From Brachionus plicatilis (taxonomy: Eukaryota; Rotifera; Eurotatoria; Ploima; Brachionidae): a DNA stretch of 64,000 nucleotides. The translations under genes were made by a program, and so were the position numbers. The stretch spans positions 160,551 through 224,550 of the forward strand of contig QEOQ01000191.1 of assembly GCA_010279815.1 (NCBI GenBank). The letters run 5' to 3'. Below are positions 43,251 to 54,000 of this stretch, in pieces. Positions within the stretch are counted from its first letter, which is position 1. Every line of letters starts with the position of its first letter. Below the pieces are notes generated by a model, which was not told the DNA's origin, ran no database searches, and saw nothing but the letters and a program-made list of their open reading frames with translations.

Positions 43251-44939
43251 ATGAGTGAACAGGTGGAAAAAAAACTAGAAGAACTAGATCTAGCAGGATG
43301 TTTGTACTCGTCCGAACTGCACGGCTCGGACGAGACCGGTGATGGCAGTGAGTCAAAGCCGTTCAAAACAGCCCTCAGAGCCTTGAAGCACAGCGGCGAC
43401 ATTGAGCACTTTGGCAAAATAATGGTGGACGCCAAGGATCAGAGCAAGCAAAAGTTTGAACTAATCTCCAAGGCCCAGCTGAAAAAGGTGAAGAACATGG
43501 CCGAGGTCGAGACCAGGAAAAATGCGAGCAAGGCTGCCAAGGAGCAAGAAGATGCACTCAGGCGAGAAAAAAACCTAGAGGAGGCTAAAAAAGTTGAAAT
43601 AAAGCCGGATCCAAATGCCGAAAGTGCCACACTGAGCAAAATAAAAGAGATCAGCTCGTCGACGAGCCACCGGGTCCAAGTGTATGGTTGGGTGCATCGT
43701 CTCAGGCGTCAAGGAAAGAATCTCATGTTCATTGTTCTGCGAGATGGAACTGGCTTTTTGCAGTGTGTTCTCACAGACATGTTGTGTCAAACTTATGACG
43801 CGTTGCTTTTGGCCACCGAGGCAACAGTGTGTCTGTACGGCAAGGTGCAGTCTGTGCCCGAGGGCAAAAAGGCGCCCAGAAATATTGAGCTGATAGTTGA
43901 CTTTTGGCAAATTGTGGGACATTCTCCCGCAGGTGGTGCTGACAACGTGCTGAATGAAGAGGCCGCCGTGGACGTACAATTGGACAATAGACACATGATG
44001 ATCCGTGGAGAGAACACGTCCAAAATTTTGCGTCTCAGATCCATAGTGACACATGCATTCCGAGAGCACTACTTTTCCCGCGGCTATTACGAGTGCTTTC
44101 CGCCTACCCTGGTACAGACCCAAGTGGAGGGCGGCTCCACTTTGTTCAAGCTGAACTATTTTGGCGAAGAGGCCTATTTGACTCAGTCATCTCAGTTGTA
44201 CCTGGAAACAGCATGTCCAGCTCTGGGAAACGTGTTCTGCATCGCTCAATCGTACCGAGCTGAGACATCGCGCACTCGCCGACACTTGTCCGAGTACACT
44301 CATATAGAGGGCGAGCTGCCGTTCATTAACTTTGAGAATTTGCTAGATGCTATTGAGGATTTGGTCAGTGACACCATTGACCGTGTGCTAAAGCACCCTG
44401 AGGCTCATTTGCTCTTTGAAGTAAACCCGGACTTTAAAGCGCCCAAGAGACCATTTAGACGCATGCTGTACTCAGAGGCCATTGATTATCTAAAAGAGCA
44501 CAATATTACCAAAGACGATGGCACCTTCTATGAATTCGGTGATGATATACCGGAGGCGCCAGAGCGCAAAATGACCGATCAAATAAATGAGCCAATTTTG
44601 TTGTGCAAATTTCCAGCTGAGATAAAGTCATTTTACATGAAGAGGGACGCCAAGGATACCAGACTGACCGAGTCTGTGGATTTATTGTTGCCCAATGTGG
44701 GGGAAATTGTGGGTGGTTCGATGAGGGCTGAGAACTATGAACAGTTGGTAGAGAGCTTCAAAGCTAATGGAATCAGTCCGGAGCCGTATTACTGGTACTT
44801 GGATCAAAGAAAGTATGGAACTTTTCCGCATGGTGGCTACGGTCTTGGTTTGGATAGATTTTTGACTTATCTACTGAACAGATACCACATTAGGGATGTT
44901 TGCTTCTATCCAAGATTCATTGAGAGGTGTAAGCCGTAG
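43251..44939 (+). CDS. NARS1: Cytosolic asparagine--tRNA ligase
   Basis: This class II aminoacyl-tRNA synthetase charges tRNA-Asn with asparagine in the cytosol. 562 residues, full length for animal NARS1 (about 550). Residues 16-60 hold the animal-specific N-terminal domain (SDETGDGSESKPFKTALRAL). A Lys/Glu-rich helix spans about 75-118 (DALRREKNLEEAKK). The OB-fold anticodon-binding domain is about 141-222 (VYGWVHRLRRQGKNLMF, LRDGTGFLQCVL). The catalytic domain follows: motif 1 near 263-287 (FREHYFSRGYYECFPP), motif 2 near 335-353 (YRAETSRTRRHLSEYTHIE), motif 3 near 528-541 (GGYGLGLDRFLTYL). It is distinguished from AspRS by the N-terminal domain and RHMMIRGENTSKIL. It is a single exon, and the ATG at 43251 fits the family start. 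Confidence 0.97.
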   Translation: MSEQVEKKLEELDLAGCLYSSELHGSDETGDGSESKPFKTALRALKHSGDIEHFGKIMVDAKDQSKQKFELISKAQLKKVKNMAEVETRKNASKAAKEQEDALRREKNLEEAKKVEIKPDPNAESATLSKIKEISSSTSHRVQVYGWVHRLRRQGKNLMFIVLRDGTGFLQCVLTDMLCQTYDALLLATEATVCLYGKVQSVPEGKKAPRNIELIVDFWQIVGHSPAGGADNVLNEEAAVDVQLDNRHMMIRGENTSKILRLRSIVTHAFREHYFSRGYYECFPPTLVQTQVEGGSTLFKLNYFGEEAYLTQSSQLYLETACPALGNVFCIAQSYRAETSRTRRHLSEYTHIEGELPFINFENLLDAIEDLVSDTIDRVLKHPEAHLLFEVNPDFKAPKRPFRRMLYSEAIDYLKEHNITKDDGTFYEFGDDIPEAPERKMTDQINEPILLCKFPAEIKSFYMKRDAKDTRLTESVDLLLPNVGEIVGGSMRAENYEQLVESFKANGISPEPYYWYLDQRKYGTFPHGGYGLGLDRFLTYLLNRYHIRDVCFYPRFIERCKP

Positions 44940-44996
44940 ATTTTTGTCTTGTTTTAGTGTTGTTTTGTCACTTTTTAAATGCTTTAACATTTAGAA

Positions 44997-45002
44997 AATA
45001 AA
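44997..45002 (+). promoter_or_regulatory. Probable poly(A) signal of NARS1
   Basis: AATAAA 58 bases after the stop codon, in a T-rich 3' region. Confidence 0.55.
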
Positions 45003-46564
45003 AATTTAAATTATTTTTAATATTTTCGTCTTGAAATAAATTGAAAAAATTGACTTCACTTTTTTTTAAGACGTTTGAATTTAATTTTTTGATCAAATTA
45101 AACAAGAAAATTTACAGTTAAATCCATTGATTGTAATTACAAAACATCAATTTTGAACTACAAATTTTTATCTAATGAAAAAAATATTTATTATGAATAT
45201 TTATGTCATGATTATTAAATTGATAGTTATTACAAAGCAACGGCTTTAATTATTTACGCTAGTTAAAAATTCAAAATGGTAGGTAAATAAAAAAATTCGC
45301 TTTGGACGAAGTTAAGATAGAATTTTTTATTGATTTTTCTAAGTAAATTTAATTAAAATGATAAGTAATTGTAAAAAAAGTTAGTTAAATTAAATAAAAA
45401 AATTAAATTAAAAAAATTAGTTATGTAAAATAAAACAATTGCTAAGTAAATTAGAAAAAACCAAAAAAAAAACGCGTATAATATAATGCAATAGCAAAAA
45501 TAATTTAAAAAAAAAACAAAAATATTTAAGTTAGTGTAAATTTTATTGAATATAATCTAAAATAATATAAATTGCCAGTTATAATTGAACTTTTATCTAT
45601 TTTAATATTTGATACTCTGATTTATTTAAAAAGAAACCATTATTGTCAAATCAAACCAATTATGCTTTGATAAAAAAATTATTGAAATCAGTAAACGATT
45701 TCGGTATATTCTTTCTAAATATATCTTATAAACTAGATTAGTTGCCCATATCAATCAAAAATTCCTTTATCAGAGAAATCCTCAACAATGTATTTCAAGT
45801 CAGCGATGACAATTCTCAATATTTAAGTAAAAATTTGAGAGGAAAATCTACCTTTTTGCTCATTCATCAATCTTGAAAAAGTAAAACATTAAAATATTTA
45901 GATTAAATTTTTTGAGTTTATTTTTTTTAAATCTGTTAAAAAAATTGATATTATTGAATATAGAAAGCTTGAATGCTACAAACTCAATTTGATCACTTGA
46001 TCACCAATCTATTCATCAGTTTTGTATAAAAATATTCAAATGTTTTTTTCACTATTAGCCTTTTTTGACATAGGTTCAATCAGATTTTCACTATTTTTTA
46101 AGTTATTTTCTTTCAATTTCATTTTTCATTTTTCTTTAATTTCATTCACAAATTTTCATGCGAATTATGGGAAAATAGTAAAATGGTTTTTTATTGGCAA
46201 AAGATAACATGGAATCAAGAGTTCTATACTGAAAATCATGTTAGCCATATTTTTGTAGAAAAATAATTAATTTTAGAAAGTTCAATTATTGTGTCTTTTG
46301 AAAATTAATACATAAGAATTGAACAATAATCAAAAAAAAAAGGCAATTAAATGTATCAAAGAATTGAATTCTATCAGAAGTTGACAGATAGAAAAGTTTA
46401 CAAATAGTGAGAAACTATAGGCAAGCTTTGAAAAATTAAGATTTTTATCATTGTTAAAACCCAAGAGGCTTATTTCATCTAAAACTTGTACATAATATCG
46501 AAAAATTTTTATCTTGTCAGGTAATTTAGTTTATTTATTCGAAATTATAATATAAATTTTAATT
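45003..46564. other. AT-rich intergenic stretch
   Basis: No gene or element recognised. Confidence 0.5.
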
Positions 46565-46766
46565 TAAATTTTTTTTTTGTTCGTTTTATTTATTCACTTA
46601 TTCATGAAGAGTGTACCAGGTCCAGGTTTGAATTACCAGGTCTGAACCCATGTTGTCCTTTAAAATACTATTTGAATCAAAATAGTTTGAAATCTGACAT
46701 GCTTAAAGTCTTTCAAACATTTTGCTATGGGAGACACAAAACTGATGTAGCCCTATAATAATAATT

Positions 46767-47419
46767 GGGTCTCCCTTTTCAACACAAAAAAATAACCATT
46801 CAACACAATTTCAAAACGCTCAGCACAAAATGATTTTTTCTCAACACAAAAATTAAAATTTGAAAAAAAATACTTTTAGCACAAAAATTAAAAATAAAAT
46901 AAATGCATTCAACACAAAAGTTAATGGCTTGTTGGGAAAATTTTGAAAAAAATTTATTCAAGAACTGTTATAAAGTTGAGCTTAGCAGTAAGAAATGTTG
47001 TTGCAAGTTTTTAACTTAATTAGGATATTGTGCATATTTATTGGCATTAAAAGAGCTGTTTAAAAAAAGGACCAATTTGTCAATAAACCTTAAAGAGGTA
47101 GAGCAAAAAATGTCGAAAAATGGTTTTCTGAGACTAATTTTAATTTCTTTTCTTTAAGCTTTAAAATTTACTTTATTTACCTAACTTCTACTTATAAATA
47201 TCATTAAATAAAATTTAAAATTAAAAAAAAATTTTTTTTATTATAAATATTTTTGTGTTGAAAAAAAATTTCCTTTAAGAATTATTTTCAAACACAATTT
47301 TTTTGTGTTAAATGTTTTTTTTTTAAATATAAATTTTTGTGCTGAGAAGAAATCGAATTGTGTTGAATTTTTTTTTCATTGTGCCAATCAGAAATTTATT
47401 GTGCTGAAATAATATTCCC
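46767..47419. mobile_element. 653-bp non-autonomous element with CAACACAA subterminal repeats
   Basis: Starts GGGTCTCCCTTTTCAACACA and ends with ...ATTGTGCTGAAATAATATTCCC. Perfect 9-bp target duplication ATAATAATT (46758-46766, 47420-47428). At least six C(A/G)ACACAA-type motifs sit near the left end and six inverse copies (TTGTGTTGA, TTGTGCTGA) near the right. No ORF. The inserted target is the LINE C-terminal codons. Confidence 0.88.
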
Positions 47420-47684
47420 ATAATAATTATAATTAAATAAGCTATGATGTGTTAGAAACATGAAATGAGGGCTTAATCTCATCATCTCCATTAAACCAAT
47501 TTTGCCAATCTTGTTCTTAAAAACACTAGTAGAATTTGAATTTATGGTATCTTTATCCGATTCGTTCCATACATTCACTACTCTATTGCTACAAATATTG
47601 TATCTCTGCTCACAATTCTTCACCAATTGTTTCAACATAATAAACTTATGATGTCTCGATGAAGGACGAAACACATTTTCATGC

Positions 47685-49219
47685 GACATTTTGAATTTTG
47701 GTACAAAAATTAAAAAAAATATATAAAAAATTCCAAAGCTTAAGTTCTGAAGGACTAAAACATGCTCTGTAAATTGTAGCAGCTGATACATCCTTTGTAC
47801 CATCAGTATTGATTCTGACTCAGCAAAATTCTGCAATAAATCTGCAAAACTCAGAAAATAGTAAAGGATATGGGGCAATCAGGTCTAAAATAGGACTTTT
47901 CACATTTTTTAACTTTTCTATAGTGATTCTTGTAGATCTTGACGCGCTGATTCCAAATATATGGGTATTTTTTGTCCTAGGTAATTATTTTATGAATTAT
48001 AGCCTTCGGAAGTTTTTAAGGGTATATTAGGTTTTTGACGAACATGATGAATATCTTATCCATGTATTGTGAATTACCTGAGATGAAAATCTTGAATTTA
48101 TTTTTACCCTTATTAGTTCTTGAGCTTATTCAAAATATTCAAACTGATAATTCCCACTATCATTCATATGCTCGATTGTAAGACAAAGACTGTTTTAATT
48201 GATAAATACCAAAAGTAAGAGATTTTATGGATAAGATATTCATCATGTTCATCAATGGATCCGATTCAAGAATGGTATTGCGACTGTAAAGCTGGTTCAA
48301 GGGTTTTTGGGGCCTGCTCCCATGTAACCAATGTAATTTGGTACTTAGGCTTTGCAAGACAAAATCCGAAAAAGATTGTATCAAATAAAAGCAAAACTTT
48401 TTATAATTTTTGCTTTGACTGCAGTAAACAAGATAATTTTGAGAATGATGATACAATTTTAAACGATGACCACATTTCAGATACTGAATAATTGAAATAA
48501 TAAAATAAAAAAATATTTTTTGTCTTTTAAAAAAGTTATTTTATCCAGCTTTTTCCAATATTAAACCAATTGATTAATAAAACTTCTTTGATAGATAAAA
48601 GTTTTCCAAGAAGGGTTTCAATGCAGGATCTGATTTTCTAGTATGTTTTAGACACTGAGCAACCCGAAAAAAATACATTTTTTTTTGGGGGGGTGTCCTT
48701 TGACATGGGGGTGCCCGGCAAAGCGAGGCATAGCCAATTTTTGGTTTTTCGAGGATAGTCCATTTTTTAAGTAATTTTTTTGACTTGATACTATTATTTT
48801 CAGATTATTCGCTCTTTTCTGAACATTTTGGTGTATTTTTTATAAAAAAATGATAAAATTTGACCAAGTTATGGATTAAAAACCTAATATACCCTTAAAA
48901 ACTTCCGAAGGCTATAATTCATAAAATAATTACCTAGGACAAAAAATACCCATATATTTGGAATCAGCGCGTCAAGATCTACAAGAATCACTATAGAAAA
49001 GTTAAAAAATGTGAAAAGTCCTATTTTAGACCTGATTGCCCCATATCCTTTACTATTTTCAGATTTATTGCAGAATTTTGCTGAGTCAGAATCAATACTG
49101 ATGGTACAAAGGATGTATCAGCTGCTACAATTTACAGAGCATGTTTTAGTCCTTCAGAACTTAAGCTTTGGAATTTTTAATATTTTGTTTTTGTTTTTTG
49201 TACCAAATTTCAGAATGTC
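47685..49219 (+). mobile_element. Mutator-like element, 1535 bp, about 350-bp terminal inverted repeats
   Basis: Left arm 47685-48037 and right arm 48876-49219 are inverse copies beginning GACATT[TC]TGAA[TA]TTTGGTAC. The target duplication TTTTCATGC (47676-47684, 49220-49228) is 9 bp and perfect. The 838-bp interior encodes a SWIM-type zinc finger on the plus strand. Long TIRs, a 9-bp TSD and a SWIM finger together indicate the Mutator superfamily. The transposase core is lost. Confidence 0.88.
48255..48491 (+). pseudogene. SWIM zinc-finger C-terminus of a Mutator-like transposase
   Basis: A 78-codon frame: EWYCDCKAGSRVFGACSHV gives the CxC...CxH SWIM ligands, followed by NVIWYLGFARQNPKKI and an acidic tail. 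It is the end of a larger protein; the catalytic part is deleted. A 24-bp inverted repeat (GAACATGATGAATATCTTAT) lies at 48040-48063 and 48228-48252 just upstream. Confidence 0.7.
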
Positions 49220-49494
49220 TTTTCATGCTTGTTCTTGAATACTAAGGGTACATGCCAATTGATTTTGTCCAGTCCATTGACTATTTTAAACATTCCGATC
49301 AAATCACCTCTTAGTCTTCTTGTTTCTTTTTAATTCCGCAACAAGTTTTGTGGCTCTGCTTTTCACAGACTCTAGCACTTTAATGTCTTTTATTAAATAA
49401 AGTCTCCAGACCTGTACTCCATACTCAAGGTGGGACCTAACAAATGCTTTTTATAATCTATCCATTGATTAGTAGGATTAGATGGTCTTTTTTT

Positions 49495-49750
49495 GTTCAT
49501 CGACTTTAAGAAAGCCTTTGACACGATGGATCAAAAAATCCTCTTGCATAAAATCAAATATTATGGCTGTGATGAATTTTCGATGAAACTATTGGAAAAT
49601 TGTTTTTCAATGAGATCTTAATGTGTATTTTATAAAAAAACAATTTATTTAATTTAAAAGAAATTAAGTATGTTGTTCCGCAAGGTAGCGTACTGCGTCC
49701 GCTTTTAACATCTTTTCTTGATTTATTATACAAATCATATTGATTTTTTT
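49495..49750 (+). pseudogene. Inverted LINE reverse transcriptase core
   Basis: FIDFKKAFDTMDQKILLHKI and KYYGCDEFSMKLLENCFS, then after a stop and frameshift VVPQGSVLRPLLTSFLDLLY. These are RT motifs A and B (the DFxKAFDT Asp and the PQGS loop). The YxDD motif is missing. Orientation is opposite to the rest of the LINE. Confidence 0.85.
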
Positions 49751-49765
49751 GCGTTGAGTATCGGA

Positions 49766-50784
49766 GCATTGTCTTTTTCCATTTTCTCGAAATTATTTAT
49801 GAAATGAAAGAAAAGATTAATCTTGGCATACAACACTTAACATCATCAAAAAAAATTTTTTTTAAATAGTTTTTTTTACTTGTTTGATTTCAATAAATTT
49901 TAAATGAAAACTTTTTTTTAAATTTTAACAAAAAATTTCACCAATTTAATTTTATAATCCGGAACCTTTATTTGAAAATTTTATTATTAAAACCCAATTG
50001 TGTCGTTTAGTTTGATTAATATAAGAAATAATTTTGGTTTAAATTTTTTTTAACTTTCTTTTTTGAAACAGATTTATCAAATTATCTAAATTTTGAACCT
50101 TTATTTTGTTTAAATTTTTGACATAATTTTACTACAGTCTTTTTATGTCACCAAAAAATTTAGTACAAATTAACTATATAAATTTTATACAAATTTTTAT
50201 CATTGTACCACATACTAGTTGAGAAATACTTTTTCTCCTATGCCACCTCATTACCACTTCTCTTTATCTTGCCTGTTTCCTTCATTAACGCTACGTTCTG
50301 CTCTTTATTTATCTAAATCATATTGTTCTAAGAGAGAGAAAATTATTTTATTTTAAATTTTATTTAAGAATTCTTTGGTTAAATTTTTTGTTTCAAAATT
50401 TGGTAAAAGTGTGAAAGATATTTCAGACATTTAAATTTCATGCTAAGATTTAACAATGAACAGCTAAATTTAGTTAATTAATAAATATTTTATCTTTTTT
50501 TTTAATTATTTTAAAAATGGTTAAAATTAGAATTTTTTTGTTCCTCTTTAAGTCTTCTTTAACTTTTTAAATAAAATTTTTTAAAAAACAATGCAACCTT
50601 GACACTCAAAGAAAGTCTAGTAACGAGTTTTAAATAAAGGTATCAAAAAAGTTACCATAGAAACAAAAAAAAATAAGAAAATTTTCATTAAATTTCTATA
50701 AACTAATAAACTTTGATTAAAATTTTATTCATTTTAAAGCTTCAAATTATCTAATTAAATAATTTAAATAAAGCAAGGAAAAAA
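49766..50784. other. Upstream region of the dynein gene
   Basis: AT-rich, no gene seen. It should include the 5' UTR and promoter of the plus-strand dynein gene. Confidence 0.45.
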
Positions 50785-51054
50785 ATGGATAATCCATATT
50801 TGGCTGCGGATTTGACTGCGGCAGCCGAAAGCTTAAAAACAAAATTAGACCCTTTAAACTTGGAGAATGATCGAAAACCAAAAGCTTTTAAATTTGGTCA
50901 AGTCGATCAAAATTTGCTCATGTCCAGGCTTTATTCCACGCCATTCAAAAAACCCAACTCAAATCAACAATATGTTCTTGACATGAGCATGACCAGTGTT
51001 CAGAAACCGCACATTAAAAAATTAGAACAAGCACCACCAGCTCCCGAGCCGATT
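50785..51054 (+). CDS. DNAH6: DNAH6 exon 1
   Basis: ATG at 50785 (MDNPYLAADLTAAAESLK...), 90 codons, donor GTAAAA. The N-terminus is poorly conserved in the family, so the start is plausible but not proven. Confidence 0.8.
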
Positions 51055-54000
51055 GTAAAAAATAATATTTTAAAATTAATTAATTTAATTTTATTCAATT
51101 TAGCAACGATTATTTAAACATCAGCAATTTAATTTACCAGAGTCAATTCATCAGCGAAATAAACAAAAATTGGACGAAGAAATGAAACAAAAGCAGGTTC
51201 AAAGCTCACAATACAAGAAAATAAAACGTGATTCGATGGAGACCAAAAAATTAGAGGTGGAAGTGTTAGAAGAACTTGGCGAGGACGCATTCAAAAAAGA
51301 ATCATCTCTAGATAGCCACACAGACATGGAAAGACAGGTAACCTTTGTTCCCAGACCTCCGCCTCCGAGGGAAACACAACCAACTCCGGTCAGTAAGAGA
51401 CATATTCGAGGGGCCAAAATTCCACCCATTGCACCTAAAGTTAACTTTGACGGTGAAACAAATATGCTTGTTATATTCGACGCAATAAGGCAACAACCCG
51501 CCGGATTTTTTTTATATCTCAGTCACATATACCCTAAAAATTCGAATAATTATAACTTTTATAATGTCAAGTAAAATTTTTTAAAACATTTAAAAAATTT
51601 TTTTCTAATAAATTTTTTTAAGAGTGGTTAATTATGTCAATTGTAACAAAGATGAGTATTTTACAATTGGGCAGAATGGTGTATGCCACTTTTGTGCTGG
51701 CGAGGAAATTGAATATACATCTTTGGAGCGATGGGAACAAGAATACAAATTGTACCTTAAGCTAATAAAGGTAATTATTAAAATAATAAAGAAAAAAATT
51801 TGCAAGTATTATGAAATAATAGAGAATGCTAAATTTTATATAAATTTTTATTGCTTTTTATTTTTAAAAATCAATTTTGAAATCAATTTTTTTATTTTTT
51901 TATTTTTTTTTAATCAGTAGGAAAAATTAAAAAATTATAGAGATATTTTATATTTAAAATATTGAACATTCAAATTACTTATTTAAATTATTTTTGTTTT
52001 CAACACAGTTTTTTAATAAAAATAAATATCGTCTTACAATAAGGTATTTATCAGTATTAAAAATCTTTTACAAAAAAAACCTATGTCAATCAAAATGATC
52101 GACTTTGGAAGTGAAAGAAATAATTTTTGAGCTAAATCGAACTTTTAAAAAAATAAAGTTTTATTTAAATATTTATTTATTAAATGTGAACAAAAGTTAA
52201 ATAGAACAATCGTCTATCTTTTATTTGTTTACCAGTAAACTTTTTAAGTTAATTTTAAGTAAATGATCAAAACTTACTGATCATTCTCAAAAATTATCAT
52301 CAATAAAGATTTTTTGATATTTTTTTGTAAAATTTGAAGCAGATCATGTTCAATCACCAACAAGTATTTTGAATAATTCTACATAAATAAAATTTTCAAA
52401 AAGTTTTGCAGACATTAAAAGATAAGTTTAGCATTTACTTAAGAAATATGCTTGTGCAATTTTGAAATTTTATAATTAAAAAATACTTTAAAACCTTTTT
52501 TTAAAATATTCAAATTTTGATCATCTACTTCAATTTTCCATTATGTTTTCAATTTTTAGACATTAATATTAAGTTATATTAGGTTTTATTTTTAAAGCTA
52601 ATAATTGTTTCTGTAAATTAAATACCTTTATGTGCTTCAAAAAATAAAATTGAATTTCAGCTTATTTTCAAAAGTTAGATTTTGGTAATTGTTATATGAA
52701 CTTAGTTAATTAAATAATTGAAGGCAACTTTAAGTTTTTCAATTTTTATGTTTTTATTTAATTAAATTAATGCAGATATACATTTTTTGATTTAACACTA
52801 GGAGCACCGACGAGTCATAATGACTCTTTTTCGATTTGGCCGCTATAATCCAAGTCAATTTTTGTTATTTGGGCAAAATTTTTTTTTTCAACAAGAATAA
52901 CTTTCTAAATTAACTAAATTCAAATAAAAAAAATTTTTAGTAATTATAATTAATTATTTTGTTCAAAATGTAAAAAAAAAGTGTGTAGATATTGTACAAA
53001 AGAAAAAGAGAGTATTTGTAAAAAATGTGATTGAACATAGATATTTTATAAGGCCTAAGAAAAGACTGAAATTTAATAATTTACTATTTTTATTCAATTA
53101 ATTTAATATTTTCAATAAATTCAAGCATAAAATATATAATTTATTCTTTATTTTTCATAACGAGTGATTGACTCGTTTTAGGGTTTCTAGTGTTAACATA
53201 CTTTGTTAAATCTTAAGGTAAAATCTGCAAATGTCTGCAAAAAATTATCCATTAAAAACAGCATCATTTAGATTTTGATATTGCAGAGTTTACTTTTTTA
53301 TTTAGCATAGAATGTTTAATCCAAAAATGCATCTCTGCATTAATTTAATTAAGAAAAAACAATTTATTTAATATTTTAAACTTGATTTTATCTTTTTGAT
53401 CAAAAACTTCAAATTGTTTAATTCAATTAGATTTCTCTGTTCGATGAGTCAGTTAATTAATAATTAAAAATCAAAAAAAAATTAAAAAAAAAAACTCTTG
53501 AAATTTTGTTTTAATTTAGCAAGATCAATTTTTCTAATAAATAAAAATTAAAAAATTTAATTAAAAAATTAATAAAATATTTATTTAAAATTATTTTTAT
53601 TTTAGTTGAATGTGTTTTTTAAATTTCGTCAATGGAAAGCATTTAATGTGTGGCATGTGAACGTAAGAGATAAACGGGTCAAATTTTCACGCAAAGATTT
53701 GCAAAAAAATCTGTTCATTTTGAACGATGTAAAAATTATATTAAAAAAAAATAATTTTTTTTAAACTTTATTTTAAAAGTCTTTACGACCAGCACTTCTA
53801 AATATCCGCGAGATGTGCTACCGCATATCAAACATGAGTTTGTGTAAAATTGAAATGGGAAAGACTTACACACTGAGCGAATTCAAGGACACACAATTTG
53901 AACAATTGAAGCAAGTGTCCAAGCGTTTGGCTGAATTTCGCGATTTGGTCAAGGACGTTGTATCAAGTGCATGCAAAAGTGCCCTATTCGAGGCTGGTTT

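Larger units (their letters stand above)
46725..49465 (-). pseudogene. LINE ORF2 C-terminal region (interrupted)
   Basis: Minus-strand segments: [19 protein letters not shown] and [19 protein letters not shown] (49450-49229); SSRHHKFIMLKQLVKNC, SNRVVNVWN and NSTSVFKNKIGK (47675-47430); YRATSVLCLP with the stop at 46725. Each is characteristic of the end of CR1/L2/Rex-type reverse transcriptase proteins. Across both insertion points the frame is continuous when the insert and one target copy are taken out. One in-frame TAA precedes [10 protein letters not shown]. Confidence 0.85.
46565..49765 (-). mobile_element. LINE remnant (CR1/L2-like) with 5' inversion and two nested insertions
   Basis: On the minus strand the 3' end has AATAAATAAA and an A-rich tail (plus-strand T-run at 46567-46577). 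The reverse transcriptase C-terminus runs from about 49465 to the stop at 46725-46727. The upstream RT part (49490-49750) is present but in the opposite orientation. Elements at 46767-47419 and 47685-49219 are inserted with 9-bp target duplications. Confidence 0.85.
51771..53605. other. DNAH6 intron 3
   Basis: 1.8 kb, AT-rich, holding the piggyBac-like element at 52796-53192. TCTGCAAA motifs occur at about 53225-53245. Confidence 0.7.

Noticed and set aside
43575..44123. 182-codon minus-strand frame
   Set aside because: Antisense shadow of the NARS1 catalytic region.
47396..47878. 160-codon minus-strand frame read as one protein
   Set aside because: It runs from the arm of the Mutator-like element into LINE codons and then into the 653-bp element; it is a chance fusion of three sequences.
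49011..49238. 75-codon plus-strand frame
   Set aside because: Lies entirely in the right terminal repeat of the Mutator-like element; chance frame.
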